A stretch of 46,582 bases of DNA from positions 1 to 46,582 of the IMG/VR virus record IMGVR_UViG_3300034817_000007; one strand, written 5' to 3'. Shown here one piece after another: positions 35,424 through 44,271 of this stretch. Source of the DNA: a virus. Within the stretch, counting starts at the first letter, position 1, and every line of letters starts with the position of its first letter. A program made the position numbers and the translations under genes. The notes under the pieces were generated by a model that did no database searches, was not told the DNA's origin, and saw only the letters and a list, made by a program, of their open reading frames with translations.

Positions 35424-36188
35424 CTATCGCATGGTGAGACCGCGCGACGGGCGGCGCGGGAAGACGTGCTCGGCCGAGGCGGCGCTGGCTTGGCGGATCT
35501 CGACGGCGGCCGCGGCCATGTTGAACAAGGCTCCGCCGCCGCTGCGCAGGTCGTCCCAGCTGACCGACGTCGAGGCGACCCCGGCGCGGATCTCCGACTC
35601 CAGGCCGCCCCAGTCGCTGTTGAACATCGAGTCGTGGACCTCGGTCCACGTCGTCGGCGACGACCCGGGCGTCGCGCCGGCAGCACTCTTGTCCATCGCA
35701 ACTGCCGCGTAGCACTCCGACGTGCTCGACGGCGCCGCCGACAACGTGATGCTCGCCGGAGTGGGCGGGCCTGCGAACCCGCCGTTCTGCTGGCCGGTCG
35801 CCGTGGCGCCCGTCGGGGTGCCCGTGTCGTACCCGGTGTACGCGACGACCGAGACGGCGTACATACCCGCCTGACGGCCGCCGGCGCCCAGCGCCAGCGT
35901 CATGCTCGCGCCGGTCGACACCTGCGCGATCCAGATCTTCATCACCGTCGGGAAGCTCGTCGGCGCACTGGTGATCGACACCGGGCTTGACCAGGACCAG
36001 CCGCCGCCACTGAGCGTCAGCGAACTGGCCGGATCCGTGGTGGTGCTGGCGTTCTCCATGTAGCCCTCGCCGACCACCAGCAGCGAACTGGACGGCGGGG
36101 TGAAGCTGCTGCTCGTGAACGTGCCGGTGCCGAAGTTCCCCGAGGTGCCGGAAATCTGCTGCAGCAGGTCGGTGCGGGCCAGCGCCAC
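35424..36188 (-). CDS. Ig-like / decoration-like virion protein, 254 aa
   Basis: Ser/Thr/Gly-rich beta protein (SGTSGNFGTGTFTSSSFTPP, VMKIWIAQVSTGASMTLALG, GGRQAGMYAVSVVAYTGYD), ending FPRRPSRGLTMR. It is probably an exposed capsid or tail protein. No enzymatic motif. Confidence 0.55.
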   Translation of the reverse strand: MALARTDLLQQISGTSGNFGTGTFTSSSFTPPSSSLLVVGEGYMENASTTTDPASSLTLSGGGWSWSSPVSITSAPTSFPTVMKIWIAQVSTGASMTLALGAGGRQAGMYAVSVVAYTGYDTGTPTGATATGQQNGGFAGPPTPASITLSAAPSSTSECYAAVAMDKSAAGATPGSSPTTWTEVHDSMFNSDWGGLESEIRAGVASTSVSWDDLRSGGGALFNMAAAAVEIRQASAASAEHVFPRRPSRGLTMR

Positions 36189-36208
36189 AGGTCAGCCCTC
36201 CGGCCTGG

Positions 36209-36523
36209 TCAGCCGCCGTAGTTGACGCCGGTCAGCAGCTTCGCGTTCGCGAAATAGTTCGATGCGCCGGACGGGGCGAACGACCCGTGCGCGACCGCCC
36301 ACAGCCCCGACGCGCCGCCCAGGTCGGCGAAGCTGTTCCGGATGATCGTCAGATCGGCGCTTGTTACACCGACACCCGACGGGCCCAGCGCGGTGTCGTT
36401 GTGGGAACTGTCGTCGAGCCACAGCTTGAACGCGTGGACGTCGTCCAGCGCCTTCCACAGCGCGTACGTAAGGGTGCCGGCCCGCGAGTTGATGTCGGAC
36501 GCGGTCAGGGTGAAGCCAGCCAT
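36209..36523 (-). CDS. Hypothetical structural-region protein, 104 aa
   Basis: MAGFTLTASDINSRAGTLTY is followed by ALWKALDDVHAFKLWLDDSS and a Gly/Ala-rich end. No known family; it is in the block of surface-protein genes after the connector. Confidence 0.5.
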   Translation of the reverse strand: MAGFTLTASDINSRAGTLTYALWKALDDVHAFKLWLDDSSHNDTALGPSGVGVTSADLTIIRNSFADLGGASGLWAVAHGSFAPSGASNYFANAKLLTGVNYGG

Positions 36524-36561
36524 CGATGACTCCCGGTCGGGGGAAGGTGAGGCGTTGGGGG

Positions 36562-37098
36562 TCAGGCGGCGAGAGTGCCGCGGTACATGCGCGCGAGGTC
36601 CCGCGCTGATGGGGTCAGCTGCAGGCCGCCGCCGGTCGTGGCGTACCTGACTGCGTAGTCGTCGATGGTCTCGGCGACCAATGCGGCGACCGGGATGTCG
36701 TAGGCCTGGGCGGCAACATCGAGCACTTCGGCCTTGACGTCGTCCGGCACCGTTGTCTCGCCGTGCATCAGGTCGATCTCGACCTTGTCCGGCGGGATCA
36801 GGCACGAGCTGCCGAACCCCTGCGGCCGCCACACCGTCCGCTTGATCAGCGTCCAGCCCGTGACCGTCACACCGTTGATTCGCACGGCGGTCACGGAGAT
36901 CACCGGCCGGAACGGGAGATCGATCGACGGGCACGGCGTGCCGAGCACCGTGTAGGTGGCCGCGGTCGGCTCGAACCACGTGTCCGCCTCGCGGGAGAAC
37001 AGCGCTGACGCGAGGGTGAGCACCTGGTTGGCGCTGTAGGTGTCGAGGTCCTTCTGTAGTTTCCCGGCCAGCTCGACGTCCGTCGCGTACTGCACCAC
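36562..37098 (-). CDS. Head-tail connector protein, 178 aa
   Basis: A helical N-terminus (ATDVELAGKLQKDLDTYSAN), then strands (PVISVTAVRINGVTVTGWTL) and a helical C-terminus (VKAEVLDVAAQAYDIPVAAL) fit the gp6/gp15-type adaptor under the portal. It follows the glycan cassette and begins the connector block. Confidence 0.65.
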   Translation of the reverse strand: MVQYATDVELAGKLQKDLDTYSANQVLTLASALFSREADTWFEPTAATYTVLGTPCPSIDLPFRPVISVTAVRINGVTVTGWTLIKRTVWRPQGFGSSCLIPPDKVEIDLMHGETTVPDDVKAEVLDVAAQAYDIPVAALVAETIDDYAVRYATTGGGLQLTPSARDLARMYRGTLAA

Positions 37099-37107
37099 GG
37101 CCGCCTC

Positions 37108-37992
37108 CTATGCCTCTGCTGCGAGCGCCCGCGCCACGCCCTCGGCGAGGGTGACGGTCGGCTTGTAGTACTGGTGGAACCGGGACGGGTCACCGACCCG
37201 GTAAGCGACGCCCGCGGGCTTGTCGAGGCGGAACTCGAACTCCGGCTGATACCCGGCCTGCTCGCAGGCCAGCTGCGCCAGCTCGACCATCGACGTGCCG
37301 ATCCCCGTGCAGAGGTTCACCGGGTCCTCGGTGCCGGACTCGACGACCGCGAGCGCGCCGGCCACGACGTCGTCGATGTGGATCCAGTCGCGTACCTGCT
37401 GGCCGTCGCCCCAGATGACGAACGGGTCCTCGCGGCGGCGGCCCCGCTCGACGAGGGCCCGGAACGGGAAGTTCTCGGTCTGATCCTCGCCGTAGCCGGA
37501 GAACGGCCGCACGACCGTGACGGGCAGGCCCTCGCGGCGCGCGGCCGCGGCGAGGCGCTCGCCCGTGAGCTTCGTCCAGCCATAGGCCGCGTCCGGGTTA
37601 CCGATGTTCCGGCGGCCTTCCCAGCGGATGTCGTCCTCACGCAGTTCGCGCGCGGTGGCGTGATCGTCTTGCAGGTCGATCGGGTAGGCCGCCGAGCTGG
37701 ACAGGTAGAGCACCCGGCCCTGACCGGTGCGGGCCGCCCAATCGAACATCGCCGCGTCGAGCTGCGCGTTGCGGGCGAAGTGCTCGGCCTCGCCGTCGAT
37801 CGCCGCCCGATGCGGGGCGGAGGCGGCCGCATGGACGACCAGGTCCCAGCGCTGCGTTCCGTGCCGGAAGTAGTCCAGGGCATCGACTCCGGTCATGACG
37901 TCCAGGCCTGCCGTCTCCCAGCCACGACGGTCAAGCTCGACAGCCATGTGCCTGCCAACGAAACCGGCCGAGCCGGTCACCAGGGCCTTCAC
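37108..37992 (-). CDS. NAD-dependent sugar epimerase/dehydratase
   Basis: A 294-residue extended short-chain dehydrogenase. The nucleotide site GSAGFVGRH is at residues 6-14, a Ser-rich strand (YLSSSAAYP) near 96-104 and the catalytic Y-x-x-x-K in YGWTK near 140. Later GDGQQVRDWIHIDDVV is the conserved substrate-side motif of nucleotide-sugar epimerases. It probably modifies a nucleotide sugar for the glycosyltransferases upstream. The GTG at 37992 overlaps the methyltransferase stop (GTGA). Confidence 0.85.
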   Translation of the reverse strand: MKALVTGSAGFVGRHMAVELDRRGWETAGLDVMTGVDALDYFRHGTQRWDLVVHAAASAPHRAAIDGEAEHFARNAQLDAAMFDWAARTGQGRVLYLSSSAAYPIDLQDDHATARELREDDIRWEGRRNIGNPDAAYGWTKLTGERLAAAARREGLPVTVVRPFSGYGEDQTENFPFRALVERGRRREDPFVIWGDGQQVRDWIHIDDVVAGALAVVESGTEDPVNLCTGIGTSMVELAQLACEQAGYQPEFEFRLDKPAGVAYRVGDPSRFHQYYKPTVTLAEGVARALAAEA

Positions 37993-38552
37993 CGGCACGC
38001 CCAGATCTGATAGGCGTAGACCCCGCCTGCCGGACGCAGATCGACAGTGGCGTGGATGTCCGGGATGAAACCCGCCTCACGCAGCATCTTCTCAACCGCC
38101 TCGGCGTCCCAGCCCCAGATGTGCTCCGGGTTGGAGTCGTCGTCTTCGCCGTCCGGAGTTGACAGCAGCAGGCGGCCTGCCTTCGGACGGATCTTGGCAA
38201 GCGCCGCGTCCGGGTCGTCGAGATGCTCGATCGTCTCCGAGCAGATGAACAGGTCGGCCGGCTCGATGTCGCCGATCGTCTGCTCGATCGGGCCCGTGTG
38301 CTCGTAGCCGGGCGCGTAGTCGCCGAGGATCAGGCGGGCGCCGTGAGACGCCTTCAGCCGGCGGGCGATCAGCGCGTTCCCGCACGACAGGTCCGCGACC
38401 GTGCCGCCTTGGGGCATCAGGTGGTGCGCGATCGCCGAGGTCACGTCGACCCGGAACAGGTGATCTTCCCACCGCCGATGATCGTGCGGGACGGCGTACA
38501 GCTTCGCGAGCTCGTCGGCCGGCGGCATCGGGCGCAGCCGCTTACGCATCAT
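37989..38552 (-). CDS. SAM-dependent methyltransferase, 187 aa
   Basis: Class I fold signs: VADLSCGNALIARRL near residues 52-66 (motif I), ARLILGDYAPG (acidic ribose binder), DLFICSETIEHLDDPDAALA near 100-120, and LLLSTPDGEDDD. It probably methylates a sugar, given neighbours on both sides, rather than DNA. It overlaps both neighbouring genes by 4 bases. Confidence 0.75.
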   Translation of the reverse strand: MMRKRLRPMPPADELAKLYAVPHDHRRWEDHLFRVDVTSAIAHHLMPQGGTVADLSCGNALIARRLKASHGARLILGDYAPGYEHTGPIEQTIGDIEPADLFICSETIEHLDDPDAALAKIRPKAGRLLLSTPDGEDDDSNPEHIWGWDAEAVEKMLREAGFIPDIHATVDLRPAGGVYAYQIWACR

Positions 38553-39232
38553 CGCAGCGCCTGCACTTTCGCCAAGTCGGCCGCGAAGTGCTCGGTCACG
38601 TACCGGCCGTACGCCTCCGCGTCGCGCTGGTACATCGCCTGGGCGTTGACCCGCTTGTGACCCTCGTCCCAGTCGGCCTTGCCGGCGATCGGGTGCATGT
38701 GCTCGACTACGACGTCGGGCAGGTAGCTCAGGCAGCCGGCGGCCTCGCCGAGGTCCCGCCAGTAGTTGTCGACGTACAGGTGAGTCAACGTCGGCGGAGC
38801 CATGTGACCGAGCGCCCGGACGATGTCCGCGGTCATCGCGACCTGGGTCGGGATGCGCTCGCCCTGCAGCAGGTCGTCGCCATAGACGATGCCGGTGCCG
38901 AGTTCGCGCAGTGCCTCGACGTAGAGCTTGTCCCACTTCCGGGTACGCGGGCGGTGGTCGTCGCCCATGAAGCCGATGGCGTACGCCTCATTGGCGAACA
39001 GCCCGGCGGTTACGTTCAGGGTCTTCACCATGGTCGACGGCGACGGGGCGAGGTGCACCGTGGTCCACGGGTAGGAGTTCAGCGCCTCGGCGTAGGAGAA
39101 GCGAGTGGGGTCGTCCGCATCGACGGCGAACACCAGGCGAGCGGTGGCGACCGTATCGGTGAATGCCAAGGCAAGCTCTCGCGCCGCCTCTGGGCGGCCG
39201 CGGGACGGGACGATCACTACGAGATCGGTCAC
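38549..39232 (-). CDS. Glycosyltransferase-like protein, 227 aa
   Basis: GT-A type start DLVVIVPSRGRPEAARELAL, acidic VFAVDADDP near residue 36 (DxD-like), AIGFMGDDHRPRTRKWD near 87, and VYGDDLLQGE. These fit a family 2-like transferase using a nucleotide sugar. It is joined by GTGA to the other glycosyltransferase upstream and by ATGA to the methyltransferase downstream, so the four genes form one translational unit. Confidence 0.75.
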   Translation of the reverse strand: MTDLVVIVPSRGRPEAARELALAFTDTVATARLVFAVDADDPTRFSYAEALNSYPWTTVHLAPSPSTMVKTLNVTAGLFANEAYAIGFMGDDHRPRTRKWDKLYVEALRELGTGIVYGDDLLQGERIPTQVAMTADIVRALGHMAPPTLTHLYVDNYWRDLGEAAGCLSYLPDVVVEHMHPIAGKADWDEGHKRVNAQAMYQRDAEAYGRYVTEHFAADLAKVQALR

Positions 39233-40017
39233 GATGCCACCTCGGCGGGCTCCTCGCCCTGCTCGGCCAGTTGGGCGGCGATGGCCTCCTGCGCCTGGCG
39301 CAGGGCCCGCTGCTCCATGTACTGCTCTTCGCCGAGCCACAGGTGCTTGAAGTGGGTGGTCGGGACGCCGGTGTGCACGTAGATCGGGATGCGAAGCGCG
39401 CCCGCCCGCAGGCAGAACGACAAGTCCTCGCCAATGAGCTGCCCGGTCGTCGTGTTTGGCACCCGGTCGTACCAGACCCGGCCGTGCTCGGCCTCGATCT
39501 TCTCGAAGACGGAGCGGTGGATCAGGATGCAGGCCGCCCCGGTGCCGCCGACCTGGGTCAGCGTGTTCAGCGCGTAGTCCCAGCGGATCTGCCACCCGTA
39601 CTGGCCGTCGACCTTCGCCCAGTCCATGACCGTCGGCGTTGCCGTGGTGCGGTAGCCGCCCAGCTGGTCGGGATCATCCTCGCGCTGCGAGAAGCACAGC
39701 GCGCCGACGATCGGCCGCTCGATCGGGTCGGCCGCCTCGAGAAGCCGGTCGACCGTATCCGGACGGAAGCCCATGTCCGTGTCGACCCAGAACAGCCAGT
39801 CCGCCCGCTCGTACTGCAGGAAGTTCCGCACCGCCTCGTTGCGGGCGGTCACCAGCCCATCGGTGCCGCACCGCATCGCGATGTGCCCGCCGGCGTGGAT
39901 CCGGCCGGAGTTCGCAGTGTCGTACTCGAGCAGCTCGATCAAGCTGCGGACCCAGGAGTAGATCACCGTGTTGCCGCACACGTAGGCGACGGCCACAGCT
40001 TCGCTGCGATCAACCAC
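39229..40017 (-). CDS. Glycosyltransferase family 2-like protein, 262 aa
   Basis: TDGLVTARNEAVRNFLQYER then ADWLFWVDTDMGFRPDTVD gives the GT-A fold with a DTD metal site near residues 78-80; GGTGAACILIHRSVFEKIE and GEDLSFCLRAG match later conserved elements. It probably transfers a sugar onto a virion protein. First gene of the four-gene glycan cassette; an acidic Gln/Glu-rich helix closes the protein. Confidence 0.8.
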   Translation of the reverse strand: MVDRSEAVAVAYVCGNTVIYSWVRSLIELLEYDTANSGRIHAGGHIAMRCGTDGLVTARNEAVRNFLQYERADWLFWVDTDMGFRPDTVDRLLEAADPIERPIVGALCFSQREDDPDQLGGYRTTATPTVMDWAKVDGQYGWQIRWDYALNTLTQVGGTGAACILIHRSVFEKIEAEHGRVWYDRVPNTTTGQLIGEDLSFCLRAGALRIPIYVHTGVPTTHFKHLWLGEEQYMEQRALRQAQEAIAAQLAEQGEEPAEVAS

Positions 40018-40246
40018 GGCGGTTCCGCCTCTCGCCCGGCGCCGCCGTCGCCTGCTCCACCGGGGCGTCGAAGCCCGCGGGCTCGACGGTGAAGTTCAGG
40101 CCGTACCGGGCATCCGCCGAGAACAGCGAAGGCTGGGCCTTCACGATCGGGTCATCGGCGGGCCAATGCGAGCCCTGAACGACGCGCCGCTGCGCGCCGC
40201 CGGGGGTGGCTACGACGGCGTTCGCCGTCGCGTAGACGATCTCCAT
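40010..40246 (-). CDS. Small head protein, 78 aa
   Basis: Contains RRVVQGSHWPADDPIVKAQP followed by SLFSADARYG. The W-x-A-D-D-P-x-V motif is common in small proteins encoded after the capsid gene in actinophages. Role unknown; probably structural. Confidence 0.55.
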   Translation of the reverse strand: MEIVYATANAVVATPGGAQRRVVQGSHWPADDPIVKAQPSLFSADARYGLNFTVEPAGFDAPVEQATAAPGERRNRRG

Positions 40247-40268
40247 CTGAATCTTCTCCCAGGTGTGC

Positions 40269-40304
40269 GGAAGCCCCCGAGAACCTGGGATCCCGGGGGC
40301 TTCC
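40269..40304 (-). terminator. Hairpin between capsid block and glycan cassette
   Basis: 11-base perfect arms GGAAGCCCCCG and CGGGGGCTTCC with a 14-base loop. It may lower transcription after the heavily expressed capsid genes. There is no long U-run. Confidence 0.6.
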
Positions 40305-40335
40305 TGACCTGCGGTGCGCTACCGCAGGTTGCGTG

Positions 40336-40557
40336 TCACTCGTAGCCGAACTTCCGGAGCTCGTCGCTCGCGGCCTTCTCGGCGTCCTTGTCGTCGTTCA
40401 TTTGCGCCGTCTGGATCTCGGCGAGCAGCTGGTGCACGGCCGGGTCCGAGGACTCGGCCGCCGGCGCGAGGCTGGCCCGCGGCGCGGCACCGGCCGCGGG
40501 CTTGTCGGTCGGCTTGCTGTCGGTTGCGGTGCTGGTCTTGCTGGTGGCGTCGGCCAT
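40336..40557 (-). CDS. Small Lys/Ala-rich protein after capsid, 73 aa
   Basis: Begins MADATSKTSTATDSKPTDKP; the second half is an acidic helix (QLLAEIQTAQMNDDKDAEKA). AAGGGAAG precedes the ATG. It may be a minor head or assembly protein. Confidence 0.5.
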   Translation of the reverse strand: MADATSKTSTATDSKPTDKPAAGAAPRASLAPAAESSDPAVHQLLAEIQTAQMNDDKDAEKAASDELRKFGYE

Positions 40558-40608
40558 CAGGCTTCCCTTCAGGTGCGGGACATCGGTCGTAAGCACCGAT
40601 ACCCGTTC

Positions 40609-42087
40609 CTACGTGTTGACCAACAGCCGGAAGCCCAGGTCGTTGACGCTGTTGCCTCCGATTCGTGCGTACGCGAACCAGCCCCGCTGACCGGTGGGCC
40701 GGTTGTTGGTGACGTCGAACAGCTGCGGGACGAGTTCGACGCTCATGCCGCCGCGGCGGGCGATCACGTAGTTCGACCAGTCGCCGACGACCGCGAGCTC
40801 CGTGGTCGCCGAGGTGGAGCTGGTGATGTCGTTCATGTAGGGCGACTCGTAGACGCCCTTGCCGAACAGGGTGTCCGCCCACTCGGCCGGAAGGTTGTCG
40901 GTGAACGCGTGGAACACGTTCGCCGTGCCCAGCTGCCGGATCGCGTTGTTCACGCCGACCGACATCATCCAGTTCGCGCCGCGGCGGAACCGCTGCGGCA
41001 GGGCCTTCCACACCGCGTACGGGTCGGCCGTACCCAGCGCGCCGGAGGTCGTCACGCGCACCCGGACGTTGGTGTTCGCCGACAGCTGGGTGACGATGCC
41101 GTTCGGCTCGCCCGTGCCGGAGCCGCGGGTGAACTTGTCGACCAGCAGCTCGTCGTAGCCGGACGCCAGTAGGGTCTGCATCTCGTCGGCGAAGCCCGGG
41201 TAGTCCTGCCCGACCTCGATCGAGTACGGGATGAAGCCGCGGGCCATGTAGACCTGCACCGTCGGCTGGGCCAGCGTCGGGGAGTTGTCGGTGACCGCGA
41301 CACCCTCGGACTGGAACGCCCAGGAGACGCCGGCGCTCGAGACGCCCTTCCACATGTTGGTGTTGACGTCGACCTGCTTGGCCAGGGTCAGGAACGGGTT
41401 CCCGGAGCCCTGCGCGGTCAGGATGATCGACGGGTCGATGAACACCGGGATGCCGAAGCCGCCCGCGGTGGTGGTGCCCTCGGACATTGCCCGGTACTCG
41501 TTGTAGGCGAGCACGGCGTTGCGCTCGTCGTCGGTGAGCATCGGGTGCGGGTCGGAGACCAGCTTCATCCACGCCGACCGGTAGTCCTCGTTCTCGGTGA
41601 CCAGGATCCGGCGGGCGATGTCGGTGTTGCGGCGGACCGCCTTCTCGACCTGGTCGATCTGGTCGGTGGCCAGGTGCCGGGTCGAGTTGCGGTCGTCGAG
41701 GATCCGCAGCGCCCGGTCCCGGGCCTCCGGCACGGTGAGCCTGCGGACGTCGGCGCCCGGGTCGTCGAGGCCGTAGCGGATGTTCGCCAGGGCCCGCTCG
41801 ACGGCCTTCGGCTTGCGCCGGAAGATCTCCTGGATGTTGCGGTGCTCCTCGATCTTCGAGATCGCCTTGTCGCGCAGCTTCAGGCCGTAGTCGAAGGCCT
41901 TCTGCTCCTCGGGGGTCTTCTCGCGCAGCTCGCCCTCGTCGGTCTGGTGGATCGACCGCAGGTGCGCGTCGAGCACCGTCACGTACGCGGCCAGCTCGTC
42001 GGGGGTCTTGCCACGGAGCTCGTCGGGCATGGTGTCACCGAGGTCCGCGGGGTCCTTGCCGCGCAGCTCCTCGAGGATGTCCGTCAT
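40609..42087 (-). CDS. Major capsid protein, HK97 fold with N-terminal delta domain
   Basis: A 492-residue capsid protein. Residues 1-200 are charged helices (ELRGKDPADLG, ELRGKTPDELAAYVTVLD, KAISKIEEHRNIQEI), the internal scaffold-like delta domain expected to be cut by the protease. From GTTTAGGFGIPVFIDPSI (about 204-221) the HK97 capsid fold begins; NPFLTLAKQV, GSGTGEPNGIV and the final GFRLLVNT are typical. It follows portal and protease directly. Confidence 0.9.
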   Translation of the reverse strand: MTDILEELRGKDPADLGDTMPDELRGKTPDELAAYVTVLDAHLRSIHQTDEGELREKTPEEQKAFDYGLKLRDKAISKIEEHRNIQEIFRRKPKAVERALANIRYGLDDPGADVRRLTVPEARDRALRILDDRNSTRHLATDQIDQVEKAVRRNTDIARRILVTENEDYRSAWMKLVSDPHPMLTDDERNAVLAYNEYRAMSEGTTTAGGFGIPVFIDPSIILTAQGSGNPFLTLAKQVDVNTNMWKGVSSAGVSWAFQSEGVAVTDNSPTLAQPTVQVYMARGFIPYSIEVGQDYPGFADEMQTLLASGYDELLVDKFTRGSGTGEPNGIVTQLSANTNVRVRVTTSGALGTADPYAVWKALPQRFRRGANWMMSVGVNNAIRQLGTANVFHAFTDNLPAEWADTLFGKGVYESPYMNDITSSTSATTELAVVGDWSNYVIARRGGMSVELVPQLFDVTNNRPTGQRGWFAYARIGGNSVNDLGFRLLVNT

Positions 42088-42887
42088 CGGATGATCCTTC
42101 TGATTCGAAGCGCCTCGGAGTCGTGGCGCTGACGGGATGAGAGGGCTGGTCCGCGGCCGTTTCCTGGCTCGGTACCGGATTCACCGCCACCCGCACCCTG
42201 TGCGGGTCGCCCGGTGAGGTCTTCGATGCCCGCGGCCGTCGCGCGCCGCAGGTCGGCGGCGAGTTCGCGGATCATGGCGCGGTGCTCGTCGGGGGTCAGC
42301 TGCGCGAGCAGCGACCGCACGCCGACGGAGGTGGAGTCGTAGGCGGGGAAGACGACCGGGCCCAGCTCGTACAGCGGGTCGACCCGCAGGATCGTGCGCT
42401 TCAGCGGCCCGCGCTCGCCCGGGTTCCACAGCAGCTGGTCGAGCTCGCCCGCGTTGACCTTCACGCCGGCGGCGTCGGTCCACTTCTCCTCGGCGACGGC
42501 GAACCGGAACGACATGCCGGTGATCGCGCGGCCCTCGATGGCCTGCCGGATCGGCTCGACCAGGTCGTTGTCGAACAGCCGGGCCTGCACGAACAGGCCC
42601 TGCTCGTCCTCGTTGAGCTGCTCGATCGAGCCGATCGGCACCGACCCGGTCCGGGCGTCGCGGCCGTGGTCGAACTGCAGCACCGGCATCCGGGAACGCA
42701 GGGTCCGCTTGAACGCGCCGGGCGCGATCTCCTCGTCGAACTCGCCTTCCCACGACTGGATCCGGGTCGGCGTGTTGAACACCGCGCCGTATCCCTCGAG
42801 CGTCCGGCCGTCGCCCGCGGGCCCGGTCGAGCGGAACTCGGCGGCCCGCAGCAGAATCGGGGCCTTCTCGGTCAGGGTGCTGGTCAC
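42084..42887 (-). CDS. Prohead protease, HK97 type
   Basis: A 267-residue serine protease of the S78/HK97 group that trims capsid precursors. The usual catalytic residues are visible: H74 in LQFDHGRD and S126 in GMSFRF. The GTG start overlaps the portal stop (GTGA) and has GGAGGG 6 bases upstream. The last 60 residues are low-complexity (GGGESGTEPGNGRG). A longer reading upstream would be the shadow of the portal gene. Confidence 0.85.
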   Translation of the reverse strand: MTSTLTEKAPILLRAAEFRSTGPAGDGRTLEGYGAVFNTPTRIQSWEGEFDEEIAPGAFKRTLRSRMPVLQFDHGRDARTGSVPIGSIEQLNEDEQGLFVQARLFDNDLVEPIRQAIEGRAITGMSFRFAVAEEKWTDAAGVKVNAGELDQLLWNPGERGPLKRTILRVDPLYELGPVVFPAYDSTSVGVRSLLAQLTPDEHRAMIRELAADLRRATAAGIEDLTGRPAQGAGGGESGTEPGNGRGPALSSRQRHDSEALRIRRIIR

Positions 42888-44254
42888 GCTGACCCTCCTG
42901 TCGGGGCGGTGTTGGGTGGCGTGGAACCAGGCGCCTGCAGCTGGACGCTGACCAGGCCGGAGTGGACCAGCAGCGACATGTTCTGGCCGATCACGGCGGC
43001 CTTGGCCGACTCGGGCGTGAAGCCCTCGCGGACCAGCTGCCCGATCGTGGTGGCGTTGATCTGCGCGATCTCGGCGGCGTCCTTCGCGTCTTCGCGCAGC
43101 AGCGGCATGTCGCCGGTATCGGTCCAGAGCTCGGCGTCGGACGGGACGCTGACGATCGGCGACACCGCCGCGGACAGGTCCTGCAGCGACGGGTAGACCC
43201 AGGTGTCGGCGAAGATCCGCCGGGCCATGCCGAAGTTGCCCGCGTTCAGCGACGACCCGGCCAGGCCCTCGGAAATCTGCAGCAACGGCGCCGGAACACG
43301 GCCCAGCATCGCGATGCGCGTCTCGCCCGCGCCCTGGGTGGCCTTGAAGTCGAGCTGCTTCAAGTCCGCGCCGACCACGGTCGCGTCCGCGCCGGCCGCC
43401 AGATACAGCGTCCGGTAGGCGTTGGCGACACCGGCGTGGTTGTCCTCCATCGCGTCGACGATCTCTTTGAACTGCTCTTTGGTCGCCGCGGTGATGCCCT
43501 TGACGACCATGTTCGGGGTCGCGCCGTTCTCGAAGAACCGCAGCTTGTGCTGGGTCGCCGCACGGTCGCCCTGGATGTCGTGCAGCGCCGCGGTCACCCA
43601 CGACTGGCCCATGCCGGGCCGCTCCGGGTCGGGCAGCGGCGACCAATGCGCCATGTCCTGCGGCAGGATTGTCTGCGGCTTGGACCGGCCGGAGCCGATA
43701 CCGCCGTTCTGGTAGACGTAGCCGATGATCTCGCCGTCGAGGGCAGCCGCCGCGTCCTCGGGCTCCTGTTGCGACCCGTAAACGACGGCGCACCAGTCCG
43801 GACGCAGGACGCGCAGCCGAGTCGGCTGGCGAATGACGAACGCGTTGCCGGCCAGCCCGGCGTGCCACTCCATGAGGGCCAGCAGCTCACCGGTTGTCGC
43901 GTTCGGCCACGGACGCTCAAGGATGCCGAGCTCCGTCGTCCCGAACAGCCGCCGCGGCGTACGCGACGACGGCCGGTTGCGGAACACGAACCGGGCCTGC
44001 GAAAGCACCAGCGCCCGCACCATCTGCGCGGCGAACGCCGGCGGGCAGGCCCGGAGGGCGGCCGCGTAGCCGGGCAGGGTCGCTGCGACCGCCTGGACGC
44101 GCTGGCCGGCCAGGGTCTGGTTCAGGCCGAGCGGGTAGGTGTTGCCGTTGTAGTTGAACTGGGACGGGATCAGGTACTCACCGAGCCACTGATCCGTCGA
44201 GAAGCGGCTCTCGTCGCGACCGCGGGCAGCGGCGATCCTCTCGAGCAGGCCCAC
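42884..44254 (-). CDS. Portal protein, 456 aa
   Basis: Matches the HK97/SPP1-type portal pattern: LLALMEWHAGLAGNAFVIRQ near 125-145, a central helix with GDRAATQHKLRFFENGATPN and VVKGITAATKEQFKEIVDAM, then ISEGLAGSSLNAGNFGMARR and a helical clip region. It forms the ring through which DNA is packed, with the terminase encoded upstream. Confidence 0.85.
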   Translation of the reverse strand: MGLLERIAAARGRDESRFSTDQWLGEYLIPSQFNYNGNTYPLGLNQTLAGQRVQAVAATLPGYAAALRACPPAFAAQMVRALVLSQARFVFRNRPSSRTPRRLFGTTELGILERPWPNATTGELLALMEWHAGLAGNAFVIRQPTRLRVLRPDWCAVVYGSQQEPEDAAAALDGEIIGYVYQNGGIGSGRSKPQTILPQDMAHWSPLPDPERPGMGQSWVTAALHDIQGDRAATQHKLRFFENGATPNMVVKGITAATKEQFKEIVDAMEDNHAGVANAYRTLYLAAGADATVVGADLKQLDFKATQGAGETRIAMLGRVPAPLLQISEGLAGSSLNAGNFGMARRIFADTWVYPSLQDLSAAVSPIVSVPSDAELWTDTGDMPLLREDAKDAAEIAQINATTIGQLVREGFTPESAKAAVIGQNMSLLVHSGLVSVQLQAPGSTPPNTAPTGGSA

Positions 44255-44271
44255 CGGTCACTCCGTTCGTT

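Noticed and set aside
42888-43868. A 594-residue prohead protease reading through the portal region
   Set aside because: The first 327 residues are an Arg/Gly-rich shadow of the portal gene; the GTGA overlap and GGAGGG at 42887 give the true start.
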